A stretch of 64,000 nucleotides of DNA from the NCBI RefSeq assembly GCF_000025285.1, contig NC_013741.1:992001-1056000 (forward strand). The letters run 5' to 3'. The notes beneath the pieces are model-generated. The model saw only the letters and a program-made list of their open reading frames with translations. It made no database searches and was not told where the DNA came from. Positions 1 to 6,580 of this stretch are shown piece by piece (position 1 is the stretch's first letter; each line of letters starts with the position of its first letter). This DNA comes from Archaeoglobus profundus DSM 5631. GTDB taxonomy: Archaea > Halobacteriota > Archaeoglobi > Archaeoglobales > Archaeoglobaceae. The position numbers and the translations under genes were made by a program.

Positions 1-335
1 TAGACAATCTCGTAATCCTTAACCCCTTCTTCTTTCAAATAATCTTCAACAACTCTCTTCGCAATCAAGAAAGACATCGTCTTGCCTGTCCCTGGACCAC
101 CGTGAATGATCAGATTTCCCGTTACCCTGTTCCTTATCAGATCAGAAATCCGTGAACTGATCTCAACAACCTCTTCTACCCTATACTTCGGGTTTTGTGG
201 AAGATAGTCGTAAGACAAGTATGTAGACCAACCACGCGCTTTGAAAATCCGTGCCTCCAACTCTTTCCTCATCTCAAGCAATTTCACGAAGCGTTCAACC
301 GACTTGTCATACCTCTTCCAATTCCCCCTCATCAT
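1..335 (-). CDS. Orc1/Cdc6-like AAA+ ATPase, N-terminal part (runs off the left edge)
   Basis: An open frame on the minus strand starts at ATG 335-333 and continues past base 1, giving about 111 visible residues. About 70 residues in it has a clear Walker A loop, GGPGTGKT, preceded by the strand NLIIH. Further upstream lies an SYDYLP..P.YR..E pattern, which matches the start of the AAA+ core in Orc1/Cdc6 initiators. A GGGAG ribosome site lies just before GTG 338 / ATG 335, and a TATA-like TAGTATATAC lies near 385-397 on the same strand. Orc1/Cdc6 proteins bind origin repeats and load the MCM helicase. The sensor and winged-helix parts are outside the window, so another AAA+ ATPase is possible. 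The gene points away from the repeat-rich region to its right, as initiator genes beside an origin often do. Confidence 0.6.
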   Translation of the reverse strand, partial: MMRGNWKRYDKSVERFVKLLEMRKELEARIFKARGWSTYLSYDYLPQNPKYRVEEVVEISSRISDLIRNRVTGNLIIHGGPGTGKTMSFLIAKRVVEDYLKEEGVKDYEIV

Positions 336-589
336 CACCACTCCCTACCTAGTTACATTCGAAGTCCTACATAACTAAATAGGGTTGAGTAGTATATACT
401 AGTTTATTCCAGACGCGGTGCTCCCTTAATACAAAGTGCACCCGTCCGCGAACCCTCAGCCTCCTACCCCACTCCGCGACCTCGCGACCCGACCGCAACG
501 CAACCGCACTGGCAACCACAACGGACTCGCGCCCCCCAAAAGAAGCAAAAACCCCAGCCAAAATCAACGCGAAAATAAAAAAAGAAAAT

Positions 590-663
590 AAAAAAGGAAA
601 GAAAAAAGGAAAAAAGAAGAAAAAAGAGAAGGAGAGAGAAGAAAAGGAAAAAAAGAAAGAAAA
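590..663 (+). repeat. 74-nt uninterrupted purine tract (A/G only)
   Basis: Every base from 590 to 663 is A or G, mostly short A runs broken by single or double G. The purine-rich bias extends to about 571-710. No protein can be supported here; frames on the opposite strand give only low-complexity Phe/Leu/Ser runs. Such tracts melt easily or form triplexes and are often seen at unwinding regions. It lies between the Orc1/Cdc6-like gene and the GTGGC repeat field. Confidence 0.85.
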
Positions 664-699
664 TTGGCAGAAGAGAAGAAAAATCAAGTGGCCAATAAT

Positions 700-1080
700 C
701 TTGGTGGCAATAGAAAAGTGGCAAGAGTGGAAGTGGCAAGTGGAAATTGGTTCTAGTGGCTAAAGTGGCCGATAATTAAAGTGGCTAGTGGTCTAAGTGG
801 CTCAATTGGTTAAGTGGCCAGTAATTAAAGTGGCCAAGTATATTGGTCGAGTGGCCAATTGAGTGGCAATAAGTGGCCAAGTGGAAGTGGTAGAGTGGTT
901 AAAGTGGCAAAAGTGGTAGAGTGGCTCAATTGGTTAATTGGATGAGTGGCAAGAGTGGCCAATTGGGTAACGATAAAGTAGTAAGCGGTAATAGTGGCTA
1001 GAGTAGTCAGATAGCTCAATTGGTTAATTGGTTAGTGACAGTGGCCATGTATATGGTCGAGTAACCAATTGGGTTACAAC
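700..1080 (+). repeat. Degenerate GTGGC / AATTGG repeat field
   Basis: The stretch is built from dozens of irregular copies of AGTGGC and GTGGCCA, interspersed with AATTGGTTAA. Larger units recur: an AGCTCAATTGGTTAA-like block appears near 800, 920 and 1013, and a GGCCA.GTATAT.GGTCGAGT block appears near 830 and 1042. The plus strand is G-rich and C-poor. It is not a CRISPR array: there is no fixed repeat length and no unique spacers. No credible gene is present. Position next to an Orc1/Cdc6-like gene suggests protein-binding iterons or an origin, but that is inference. Confidence 0.8.
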
Positions 1081-1880
1081 TCACAAACATCTCTCCAGTA
1101 CTGGGTATCTAGTAGTGGCAATAGTGCGAGGGTTCGAGTATGACCCCCAGCGAGGGGGGGGGTTAGGTATAGTGACCCTCGCAACTGGTGTTGTTGACGA
1201 CGTAGTGTGCTAGAGTGTAGCACAAATTTTCTGGGTTTCTGGCTGGGTTGCGGGGGCGTGAATCCCTTGCGGTTGCGGGGGCTCGCGCGGATTTTTATCG
1301 ACTCCGCTTATAATTTACGAGCGCCGTCCATTAGAGGCACCTAATTTCTTCTCTCAAATAAAAACCCACGACGTACTCTTATCAACCCGACGAGGAATTC
1401 TGGTAGAACTTGGAAGTGCAAACGATTGGAGATAAAAATCTGGCACGAATTGAAGGGTTTTTAAGGAATTTCTAGAGGACGAAATTTTGCTATTTTCAGT
1501 ATTTTTGATTAGATCCTGCGAGGGGTTAGTGATCGGGAATTCGAGCGGAATTCTCGCTTTTCCGAAAACCGTTTTTATTGGGCTACCTTATGTATTCTCA
1601 GATTTCGATTTTAGCTGATTCAAAGTCTCTCATGCCTTCTATGGGTTAATGGGGTTAGAATCTCCGTTTCCGGGGTTGCGGGAAAAGGCTTAATTCTTTA
1701 TCCGAGCCGTGACGGGCGAATACTCAGCTCTCATTACTTCTTTTTGGTAAAGAAGAAAATCGTTTTCTCGGATTATCAAGCAATTTTGTACTCATCGTCT
1801 TTTAGTTTATTAAGGTTCTGTGCTTCTGTAGTTAAGTATATAACCCTGTATTCCAAAGTAATCTTCGGAATCTAGGAGGG
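1081..1880. other. 800-bp gene-free stretch with GGTTGCGGG repeats
   Basis: No supported coding frame. GGTTGCGGGGGC occurs at 1246-1257 and 1271-1282, and GGTTGCGGG occurs again at 1674-1682. The rest is mixed AT-rich sequence. The G-runs resemble the G-string part of archaeal origin boxes, but no full origin-box consensus was seen. The last about 60 bases hold the promoter and ribosome site of the following gene (TATA-like AAGTATATAA near 1834). Confidence 0.6.
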
Positions 1881-1886
1881 ATGAGC

Positions 1887-2498
1887 ATGAATTATAAGAA
1901 AGGGGTTATAAAGACGAGCATATATTTGGGCGGCGAGGTCGCGGCCATACTGGAAGATGTCAAGAAGCAGTATGGCATACCCAAGAAAGTAGCCATTAAC
2001 GCACTACTCGACTATGCTATCCGTAAGCTGATGGAAGGAGCAGTTGATGGGGACGACGTGATCAAAGCGATTAGTGAAGTCGTGAAATCCCAAAGAAGAT
2101 TGCTCAAGCCCTTTTTGGACGAGCTACAGTTGAGGATAGAGGTCGAAAACTTGTACGAGGAGGTTAAGAAGGCTGGTAAGAAAGATGTTAGGAAGTATAA
2201 GGCTATCCTGGGAAGGCTTGAGAAGAGATTTGGAAAGAAGAGTATTCTCTTGGATGAGGGCTTGGCGAGGAAGCTTGAGTTCATTTATCGTAGGCTTTTC
2301 GAGCTTGAGAGGGGTATAGTAGTTGAACCAGTCCGCGAGGTCGCGGACGTGGTTGAGGAGCTTGAGAGACTTTACGAAGAATACAGGAGTTTGGGTGTTT
2401 TGAACGTTGGAAGGAAGAGGGAATTGAGAAAGAAGTTGGAAGAGTTGATAGGAAAGGCTAAAGAACTCGGTATTGACGTATCCAAGTACGAGCTTTAG
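1887..2498 (+). CDS. Ribbon-helix-helix-type DNA-binding protein with long helical tail
   Basis: 203 residues from ATG 1887. The upstream ATG at 1881 abuts the AGGAGGG ribosome site (1874-1880), so 1887, at normal spacing, is the better start. Residues about 5-50 (KTSIYL strand, then two helices ending in LDYAIRKLMEG) fit a ribbon-helix-helix fold of the CopG/MetJ type. The remaining about 150 residues are charged, Leu-, Lys- and Glu-rich helices that probably form coiled coils. I do not recognise a named family for the tail. Its place between the repeat field and the structured RNA block, near an Orc1/Cdc6-like gene, would fit an accessory replication, partition or copy-control protein; this is inference from context only. 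Confidence 0.6.
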   Translation: MNYKKGVIKTSIYLGGEVAAILEDVKKQYGIPKKVAINALLDYAIRKLMEGAVDGDDVIKAISEVVKSQRRLLKPFLDELQLRIEVENLYEEVKKAGKKDVRKYKAILGRLEKRFGKKSILLDEGLARKLEFIYRRLFELERGIVVEPVREVADVVEELERLYEEYRSLGVLNVGRKRELRKKLEELIGKAKELGIDVSKYEL

Positions 2499-2512
2499 CT
2501 TCAGTTAGTAGG

Positions 2513-2526
2513 AAGGTTTAAATATT
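2513..2526 (+). promoter_or_regulatory. TATA-box promoter ahead of the structured RNA block
   Basis: GGAAGGTTTAAATATT has the shape of an archaeal BRE plus TATA box. Transcription would start about 25 bases after the box, near 2548, which is just upstream of the GC-rich folded block and not at a protein start. No good ribosome site or open frame follows, which supports a noncoding transcript. Confidence 0.5.
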
Positions 2527-2594
2527 CGTTTGCTATAATATCACCTTAGTAGAGGCGTAGGTGTTGGTGTATACCTAAGTAAGTAAGAATGTTT

Positions 2595-2962
2595 ACGTTC
2601 GGGATCCGGGGCGTCCCTAGGCTCCGCTGGAGCCCGGAGGGGTTCGAGGATCTCTCCGCGGACGCCCAGCCACCCCACAGGGGTGGTGGATCCCGAACGG
2701 CCCGTGTGGGAACACCCGCGTTGCGGGTTAAGACCACGCGGGTTGTTAAGCTCCGCCGGGTGAATCATGATCCCGGAGAGGAGCGCCCCCCGCTGGGGGG
2801 TTGGGATAAGGGAATGCTTCGAGCGACAGGGTACGGGAAAGGGAATTGCATGAATGACAAAAAGGCAGAAACGTGTGCCCCCGCCCCCGAGGGGGTGAAC
2901 TTGGTAAGGCTGGTGTGCTGGAAAGGGATTAGACGGCTGGAGGTGGTTTGGAAAACCCGCAT
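2595..2962 (+). ncRNA. Candidate structured noncoding RNA, family not recognised
   Basis: A GC-rich island in otherwise AT-leaning DNA. A perfect 12-bp stem closes the first part: CGTTCGGGATCC (2596-2607) pairs with GGATCCCGAACG. Inside it are a GGGCGTCC/GGACGCCC stem and hairpins GGCTCC-gct-GGAGCC and CCACCCC-aca-GGGGTGG. Further hairpins follow: GTGT-ggga-ACAC, CCCGC-gtt-GCGGG, CCGGG...CCCGG, CCCCCC-gct-GGGGGG and CCCCC-gag-GGGGG. In thermophiles real structured RNAs stand out in this way. The conserved cores of SRP RNA (AGGTCCGGAAG), RNase P RNA (GGAAAgTCC / ACAGAA) and 5S rRNA were looked for and not convincingly found. Overlapping open frames look like chance. Ends are approximate. Confidence 0.5.
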
Positions 2963-2997
2963 AAAGTGAGGATTTAGGGTTGGAGTGACGAACTCCT

Positions 2998-3178
2998 ACC
3001 CCTTTAGTTGACGTAGAGATAATAACGTACCACCATAGGATATTAAGGGATACCCACACCCCCTTAGTTGACATGGAACCAGTCCGTGGACTCCCCGACT
3101 AACTCTCAACAACTATGCAGGAATAGCATTTCATTGTTCATGTTGCTACGAAGTTTCCACGTCAACTAAGGGGGTTAA
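2998..3178. repeat. Three copies of a TTAGTTGAC-type repeat, two direct and one inverted
   Basis: ACCCCTTTAGTTGACGTAGA lies at 2998-3017, a CCCCCTTAGTTGACATGGAA copy lies at about 3058-3078, and the inverted copy TTCCACGTCAACTAAGGGGG lies at about 3154-3174. Shared features are a G/C run, TTAGTTGAC and a TTCCA-like end. The layout (TTCCA half plus GGGGG string) resembles archaeal origin recognition boxes. The inverted copy also sits directly against the promoter of the next antitoxin gene (TTTAAGTATT near 3181), so an operator role is equally possible. Confidence 0.6.
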
Positions 3179-3213
3179 GGTTTAAGTATTAAGATGAATA
3201 AGAAGTTTAATAC

Positions 3214-3510
3214 ATGGGAGTAACGTTGACGACAAGGGTTGACGAAAGACTTGCGAAGCTTATCGACGAGATAGCCAAGGAGGAGGGGATGGATCGATCG
3301 ACAGTCATGAGACGATTTTTAGCCAAGGCCGTGAGGGATTGGCTGATCGAAAAGAGTCTGAAGGATTATGAAGAAGGTAAGATAACACTATGGCAAGCTG
3401 CTGAAAGATGTGGTCTATCCCTTTGGGAGATGATTGAGGAAGTCAGGAGTAGAGGTGTACACATTCCCTATACGTTGGAAGATTTGAAGGAGGATGTTGA
3501 AGACTTATAA
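3214..3510 (+). CDS. UPF0175-type antitoxin (VapB-like), pair 1
   Basis: 98 residues. The N-terminal part (TLTTRVDERLAKLIDEIAKE, then a helix ending in AVRDWL) is a ribbon-helix-helix DNA-binding fold. The C-terminal part (YEEGKITLWQAAERCGLSLW) carries the UPF0175 signature of a short helix, AA and a Gly-Leu-Ser turn. In this family the protein represses its own operon and neutralises the partner PIN nuclease. The TATA-like TTTAAGTATT and an adjacent inverted TTAGTTGAC repeat lie 30-60 bases upstream. The partner toxin directly downstream is broken, so this antitoxin is now an orphan, possibly acting on paralogous toxins. Confidence 0.8.
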   Translation: MGVTLTTRVDERLAKLIDEIAKEEGMDRSTVMRRFLAKAVRDWLIEKSLKDYEEGKITLWQAAERCGLSLWEMIEEVRSRGVHIPYTLEDLKEDVEDL

Positions 3511-4002
3511 TCGTTTCTAACGCTAGTCCATTAATATACCTCGCTAAAGTCGGGAAGTTGGAATTACTCAAGATTTTTAGCGAGGTGGTGATTCCGGAGG
3601 AGGTAAAAGTTGAGGTTGTAGATAAGGGTAAGGAACTGGAAAAGGCAGATGCTTACGTTGTCGAGAGGGCTATAGAGGAGGGTTGGATCAAAGTAGTGAA
3701 GACGGAGTTGATAGACGTACCTATAAAGCTTCATCCCGGGGGAAAGAGCGGTTCTATCGCTTGCGAAGAAGCTTGGAGTGAAGGAAGTCCTAGTCGATGA
3801 AAAGCCAGCAAGATTTGTCGCAAAACTCCTCGGCTTGAAACCAAGGGGAACAATATTCGTCCTATTGAAGGCTTTGGAGGGAGGTTTAATCGATTTCGAT
3901 GAATTTTTGGATACTCTTGACGAGCTAATAAGACATGGTTTTAGGATAAAAGAGGATGTTATCATCGAAGCAATAAGAAAAGCGAAAGAGTTACAGAAAT
4001 AG
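3507..4002 (+). pseudogene. Broken PIN-domain (DUF3368) toxin of pair 1
   Basis: The frame after the antitoxin reads IIVSNASPLIYLAKVGKL, the normal start of DUF3368 PIN toxins, but position 3507 reads ATA instead of ATG. The sequence is ATAA where paralogues use an ATGA or GTGA stop/start overlap. The frame then breaks at the five-G run 3738-3742: with four Gs it would read LHPGERAVLSLAKKLGVKEV and run on in the second frame (VDEKPARFVAKLLGLKPRGT...) to TAA 4000-4002. So the toxin has lost its start codon and has a one-base frameshift, while its antitoxin is intact. A homopolymer sequencing error could explain the second lesion but not the first. Confidence 0.85.
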
Positions 4003-4025
4003 CACTCTTTCGATCTACAGACTAC

Positions 4026-4085
4026 GCATAATCTTCCAGAAGACCTGATAGCTTGTGGGGGGGGTGTGAGGATACTTCTCGTCGT
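4026..4085 (-). pseudogene. Relic of a serine recombinase 3' end
   Basis: About 55 bases here closely match the 3' end of the recombinase gene at 6581-7288: the string CATAATCTTCCAGAA, then ACCTGATAGCTTGT and TGAGGATACTTCTCGT are shared with 6595-6652, with a few substitutions and small indels. Only the last about 18 codons are recognisable. The rest of 4003-4236 holds nothing else I can support except the promoter of the next antitoxin. It suggests a second, decayed recombinase copy once lay beside pair 1. Confidence 0.75.
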
Positions 4086-4236
4086 AGTTAAGTATTTGTC
4101 TTTCAGTTTCTTGGGTTGTAACTATTGATAAGTGGTTTTCCACTGTTCTTAGCTCAACTTATTTTGAAATTTAGCTTTACTTTAAATTGATAAGGTCCAA
4201 AAAATATATCTATATTTCAGGAGTAGATGATGAGTA

Positions 4237-4530
4237 ATGAGTTTGAAGGTATCAGCATTTGAGAAGGAGGTTAGTGTGCTATTAAAAAAGTATTCTGAGG
4301 AAGAATTGCTTAAGGAAGCGATAAGGGCGTTGTTTGAAGTTAATCCGCAACTTAAGTTGGAGGTAGCTGTAGAGCTTTACAAGGATGGAGAAATTTCGCT
4401 GGAAAAGGCAGCCGAGATAGCCAGTATGGGTGTTGTAGAATTTAGAGAAATCATTAGTCGAAAGTTTGGACGGGAGGTAGATTCTAAGGGTATGGAAGAG
4501 CGTGTAAAGAAGTTGGAAAAGTACTTATGA
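4237..4530 (+). CDS. UPF0175-type antitoxin, pair 2
   Basis: 97 residues. The C-terminal half (ELYKDGEISLEKAAEIASMG) carries the UPF0175 signature. The N-terminal half (LKVSAFEKEVSVLLKKYSEE) is more divergent from its paralogues and lacks an obvious ribbon-helix-helix start, so DNA binding is less certain. A TATA-like AAAATATATC lies about 35 bases upstream and an AGGAG site at 4219-4223. The stop overlaps the toxin start as ATGA (4527-4530), the usual coupling of these pairs. Confidence 0.75.
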   Translation: MSLKVSAFEKEVSVLLKKYSEEELLKEAIRALFEVNPQLKLEVAVELYKDGEISLEKAAEIASMGVVEFREIISRKFGREVDSKGMEERVKKLEKYL

Positions 4531-4865
4531 TTGTTCTCGACACAGATATTTTAAGCTGTTTTTCGAAAATTAGGAGGTTTTATCTCCTTGAAGAACTGTT
4601 TAAGAGGCAATTTTACATTCCTCCAAGAGTTTATGGGGAGTTACTAAAGGCTAAGGAGAAAGGATACGATTTCGTAGATTATGCGTTAAAGCTAATAGAT
4701 GAAGGAAGAATTAAGATTGCAATTCTAAGTGAAGATGAGTTATATACAGTTAAGGAGATTGCAAATATGAGAAAATTAAGTTTTAGTGAGATAGGAGCGT
4801 TAGCACTGGCAAAAAAAACAGAAAATGGCTCTTACTTTTGTATAATAATTCTTGATTTGTACTGA
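4527..4865 (+). CDS. PIN-domain toxin of pair 2, C-terminally truncated
   Basis: The start reads IVLDTDILSCFSKIRRFYLL, with the first acidic PIN residue present (Asp5). It continues through the helical middle and the second acidic patch (SFSEIGALALAKK). Then, at an eight-A run near 4811-4818, the frame turns into SYFCIIILDLY and stops, giving 112 residues against about 150 for intact members. The expected last acidic motif (T/S-D-D) and final helices are missing. Most likely a dead or impaired nuclease caused by a deletion or frameshift near the A run. Its antitoxin overlaps by four bases. Confidence 0.65.
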   Translation: MIVLDTDILSCFSKIRRFYLLEELFKRQFYIPPRVYGELLKAKEKGYDFVDYALKLIDEGRIKIAILSEDELYTVKEIANMRKLSFSEIGALALAKKTENGSYFCIIILDLY

Positions 4866-4904
4866 GGGAATAACACTTATGTATTCTGACAGCATACGAT
4901 TGAT

Positions 4905-5198
4905 ATGAAAGTTAAGACGATCAGGTTGGGAGAAGATAAGATTCAGGAGATAGAAAGGATAGCTAAAGAAGAGGGAAAGCTAGTTTCAGAGGTTTTGCGA
5001 GAGATTGTTGATAAGGGACTCAAGGAGTACAAAATTGAGAGAGCAATTGAGAAGTATCAGAGGGGATTACTCTCTCAAGGAGCTGCTGCTGAAGAAGCAG
5101 GATTAACAATACAAGAATTTCATCAAGAGCTGAAGAAGAGAGGATTTACACTTAGAATGGATGTAGAACTTATTAAAGCAGAATTGGATGATCTCTAA
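4905..5198 (+). CDS. UPF0175-type antitoxin, pair 3
   Basis: 97 residues. KVKTIRLGEDKIQEIERIAK gives the DNA-binding strand and first helix of a ribbon-helix-helix domain. IEKYQRGLLSQGAAAEEAGL gives the UPF0175 signature. The next gene starts on the last base of its stop (TAATG), so the two are translationally coupled. Together with its intact toxin it forms one of only two complete pairs of this cluster. It is expected to repress its own promoter and bind the PIN partner. Confidence 0.85.
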   Translation: MKVKTIRLGEDKIQEIERIAKEEGKLVSEVLREIVDKGLKEYKIERAIEKYQRGLLSQGAAAEEAGLTIQEFHQELKKRGFTLRMDVELIKAELDDL

Positions 5199-5725
5199 TG
5201 CCCGTAGTGAATTCATCTCCCCTTATATATCTGGGAAAGGTTGGAAAGTTGTATTTGTTAAGGGAGCTCTATGGCTCACTGAAAATTCCATCCGCTGTTT
5301 ACCGTGAAGTTGTAATAAAAGGTGAAGAAAAAGAATTTGAGGATGCTTTAAGAGTTAGAGCGGAAATAGGCAAATTCTTATTCGTACACGAGCCTAAGGT
5401 AGAAACAGTAAATAGTATCAAAGAGCATCTAAAGAAACTAAATTTTCGATTGAGCTTGGGAGAAATTGAATGTATTGCACTGTGTTTGGACACTAACGAT
5501 AGAATATTCCTGTCAGATGATGACGATGCAAAGAAATTTGCCAAGATGTATGGAATCGACGGAAAAGGAACGATATACATACTCCTTAAGTCTTATAAAG
5601 AGGGAATTTTAAGCAAAAGGGAATGTATCGAGACTTTTGAGAGTATCGTTAAAAAGGGTTTTTGGGTTAATGCTGAGGTTGCTAACCTCTTCTACAGAAC
5701 CCTTGATAGAATCTCAAATCCATAA
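5198..5725 (+). CDS. PIN-domain (DUF3368) toxin, pair 3, intact
   Basis: 175 residues, full length for the family. Starts PVVNSSPLIYLGKVGKLYLL. The first acidic PIN position is Asn4 or Ser5, not Asp, as in the other DUF3368 copies here. Other acidic residues are kept: SLGEIECIAL in the middle and LSDDDDAKKFAK near the end, followed by GKGTIYILLKSYKEG, typical of this subfamily. PIN toxins of VapC type cut tRNA or rRNA when freed from antitoxin. Activity with the Asn substitution is unproven. Confidence 0.8.
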   Translation: MPVVNSSPLIYLGKVGKLYLLRELYGSLKIPSAVYREVVIKGEEKEFEDALRVRAEIGKFLFVHEPKVETVNSIKEHLKKLNFRLSLGEIECIALCLDTNDRIFLSDDDDAKKFAKMYGIDGKGTIYILLKSYKEGILSKRECIETFESIVKKGFWVNAEVANLFYRTLDRISNP

Positions 5726-5767
5726 ATGGAGTAAAAAATGAAGAGTTTGAGTTTGTTCGTTGGCATG

Positions 5768-6250
5768 TTATACCTTTTCTAATTCTTCGAGAAATCTTGA
5801 ATATACTTCGATTGATATTCTAAACCCTTCTCTGATCATTATGTTTAGTATTTTTCAGCACTATCCTTTGAAATTAAGCCGTTTTTAACGGCCAAATACA
5901 AAACTCTAAGAGTTCCGATGGGTTTAACTCCTAAGCTTGATGCAACCACTCTTGCTGTAGAATCGTCAACGAGCAATTCTAATGATTCCCTTAGAGCGAA
6001 TTCTATTGCTTTGGCTTCACCTCTCTCAATCTCATCGAATTCCTTCTCAGTTTGAACTTCAACGACCTTTATCCAGCCATCTTTAACAGCTCTTTAACTT
6101 TAGCATCTGGAAAACCTTTATCCGTACCCTTATAACAACCTCATCATAGACGGATTTAGGTATTAGAACGGTCTGAAACAGTTCTTTTAGCAGGTACAGC
6201 TTTCCAACCTTTGCAAGGTATATAAGCGGTGAAGCGTTCGAAACTATCAG
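5768..6250 (-). pseudogene. Broken PIN-domain (DUF3368) toxin of pair 4
   Basis: Read on the minus strand, the sequence gives IVSNASPLIYLAKVGKLYLL at the start and GVKPIGTLRVLYLAVKNGLI near the end, a clear sister of pair 1. The antitoxin stop overlaps the toxin start as CTGA, where ATGA would be expected, so the start is CTG or lost. At least three one-base frameshifts follow: an A lost in ATAAGGG near 6141, a shift near 6090, and an A lost in GAAAAATACTA near 5854. The gene cannot make a full PIN protein. Its antitoxin is intact. Confidence 0.85.
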
Positions 6251-6534
6251 GATAGATCTTCCTCTAAGTCTCTAATACCGTATTGAATTTCGATGCCCCT
6301 TTCTCTTAAAATCTCAATGAATTTCCACAAGCTTAGTCCGGCTATTTTAGCAGCTTTCCACATCGAAACCTTTCTTTCCCTATACGCCTTTAAAGCATTC
6401 TCTACGAGTTTATTTCTTAGCTCAATCTTCAGAAGTTCCCTAATAACTTCAGATTTTTCTATCCCTTCCTTTTTTGCTATTTCATCTATCTTCTTAAGCA
6501 TGTCTTCTGGAACTCTTAGCGTCACAACCTTCAT
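6247..6534 (-). CDS. UPF0175-type antitoxin, pair 4
   Basis: 95 residues from ATG 6534 (MKVVTLRVPEDMLKKIDEIA); the frame is open 19 codons further, but family starts and the nearby TATA-like ACTATAATAC favour this one. It has a ribbon-helix-helix N-terminus and a clear UPF0175 signature (YRERKVSMWKAAKIAGLSLW). It is very close in sequence to the pair 1 antitoxin. The partner toxin downstream is a multiply frameshifted pseudogene. The serine recombinase lies just upstream on the same strand. Confidence 0.8.
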   Translation of the reverse strand: MKVVTLRVPEDMLKKIDEIAKKEGIEKSEVIRELLKIELRNKLVENALKAYRERKVSMWKAAKIAGLSLWKFIEILRERGIEIQYGIRDLEEDLS

Positions 6535-6580
6535 GTATTTCACTATAATACTTTGTAATACATTAGCATTTCTGGGATGT

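Noticed and set aside
700-1080. CRISPR array
   Set aside because: Repeat units differ in length and spacing and there are no unique spacers of constant size; no cas genes are present.
1125-1165. T-arm-like GGTTCGAGT suggesting a tRNA
   Set aside because: No acceptor, D or anticodon arms can be built around it.
2012-2284. Minus-strand frame inside the ribbon-helix-helix gene
   Set aside because: It is the antisense shadow of the Lys- and Glu-rich coding strand, with no start signals.
2685-2770. 5S rRNA-like strings CCCGAAC and GTTAAGCTCCGCC in the folded block
   Set aside because: In 5S these motifs are about five bases apart; here more than 40 bases separate them and the rest of the 5S helices cannot be drawn. 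An insertion-bearing 5S seems less likely than chance, though Rfam could settle it.
2541-3074. Long open frames on both strands over the GC-rich block
   Set aside because: They have compositions driven by GC and hairpins, no ribosome sites and no resemblance to proteins.
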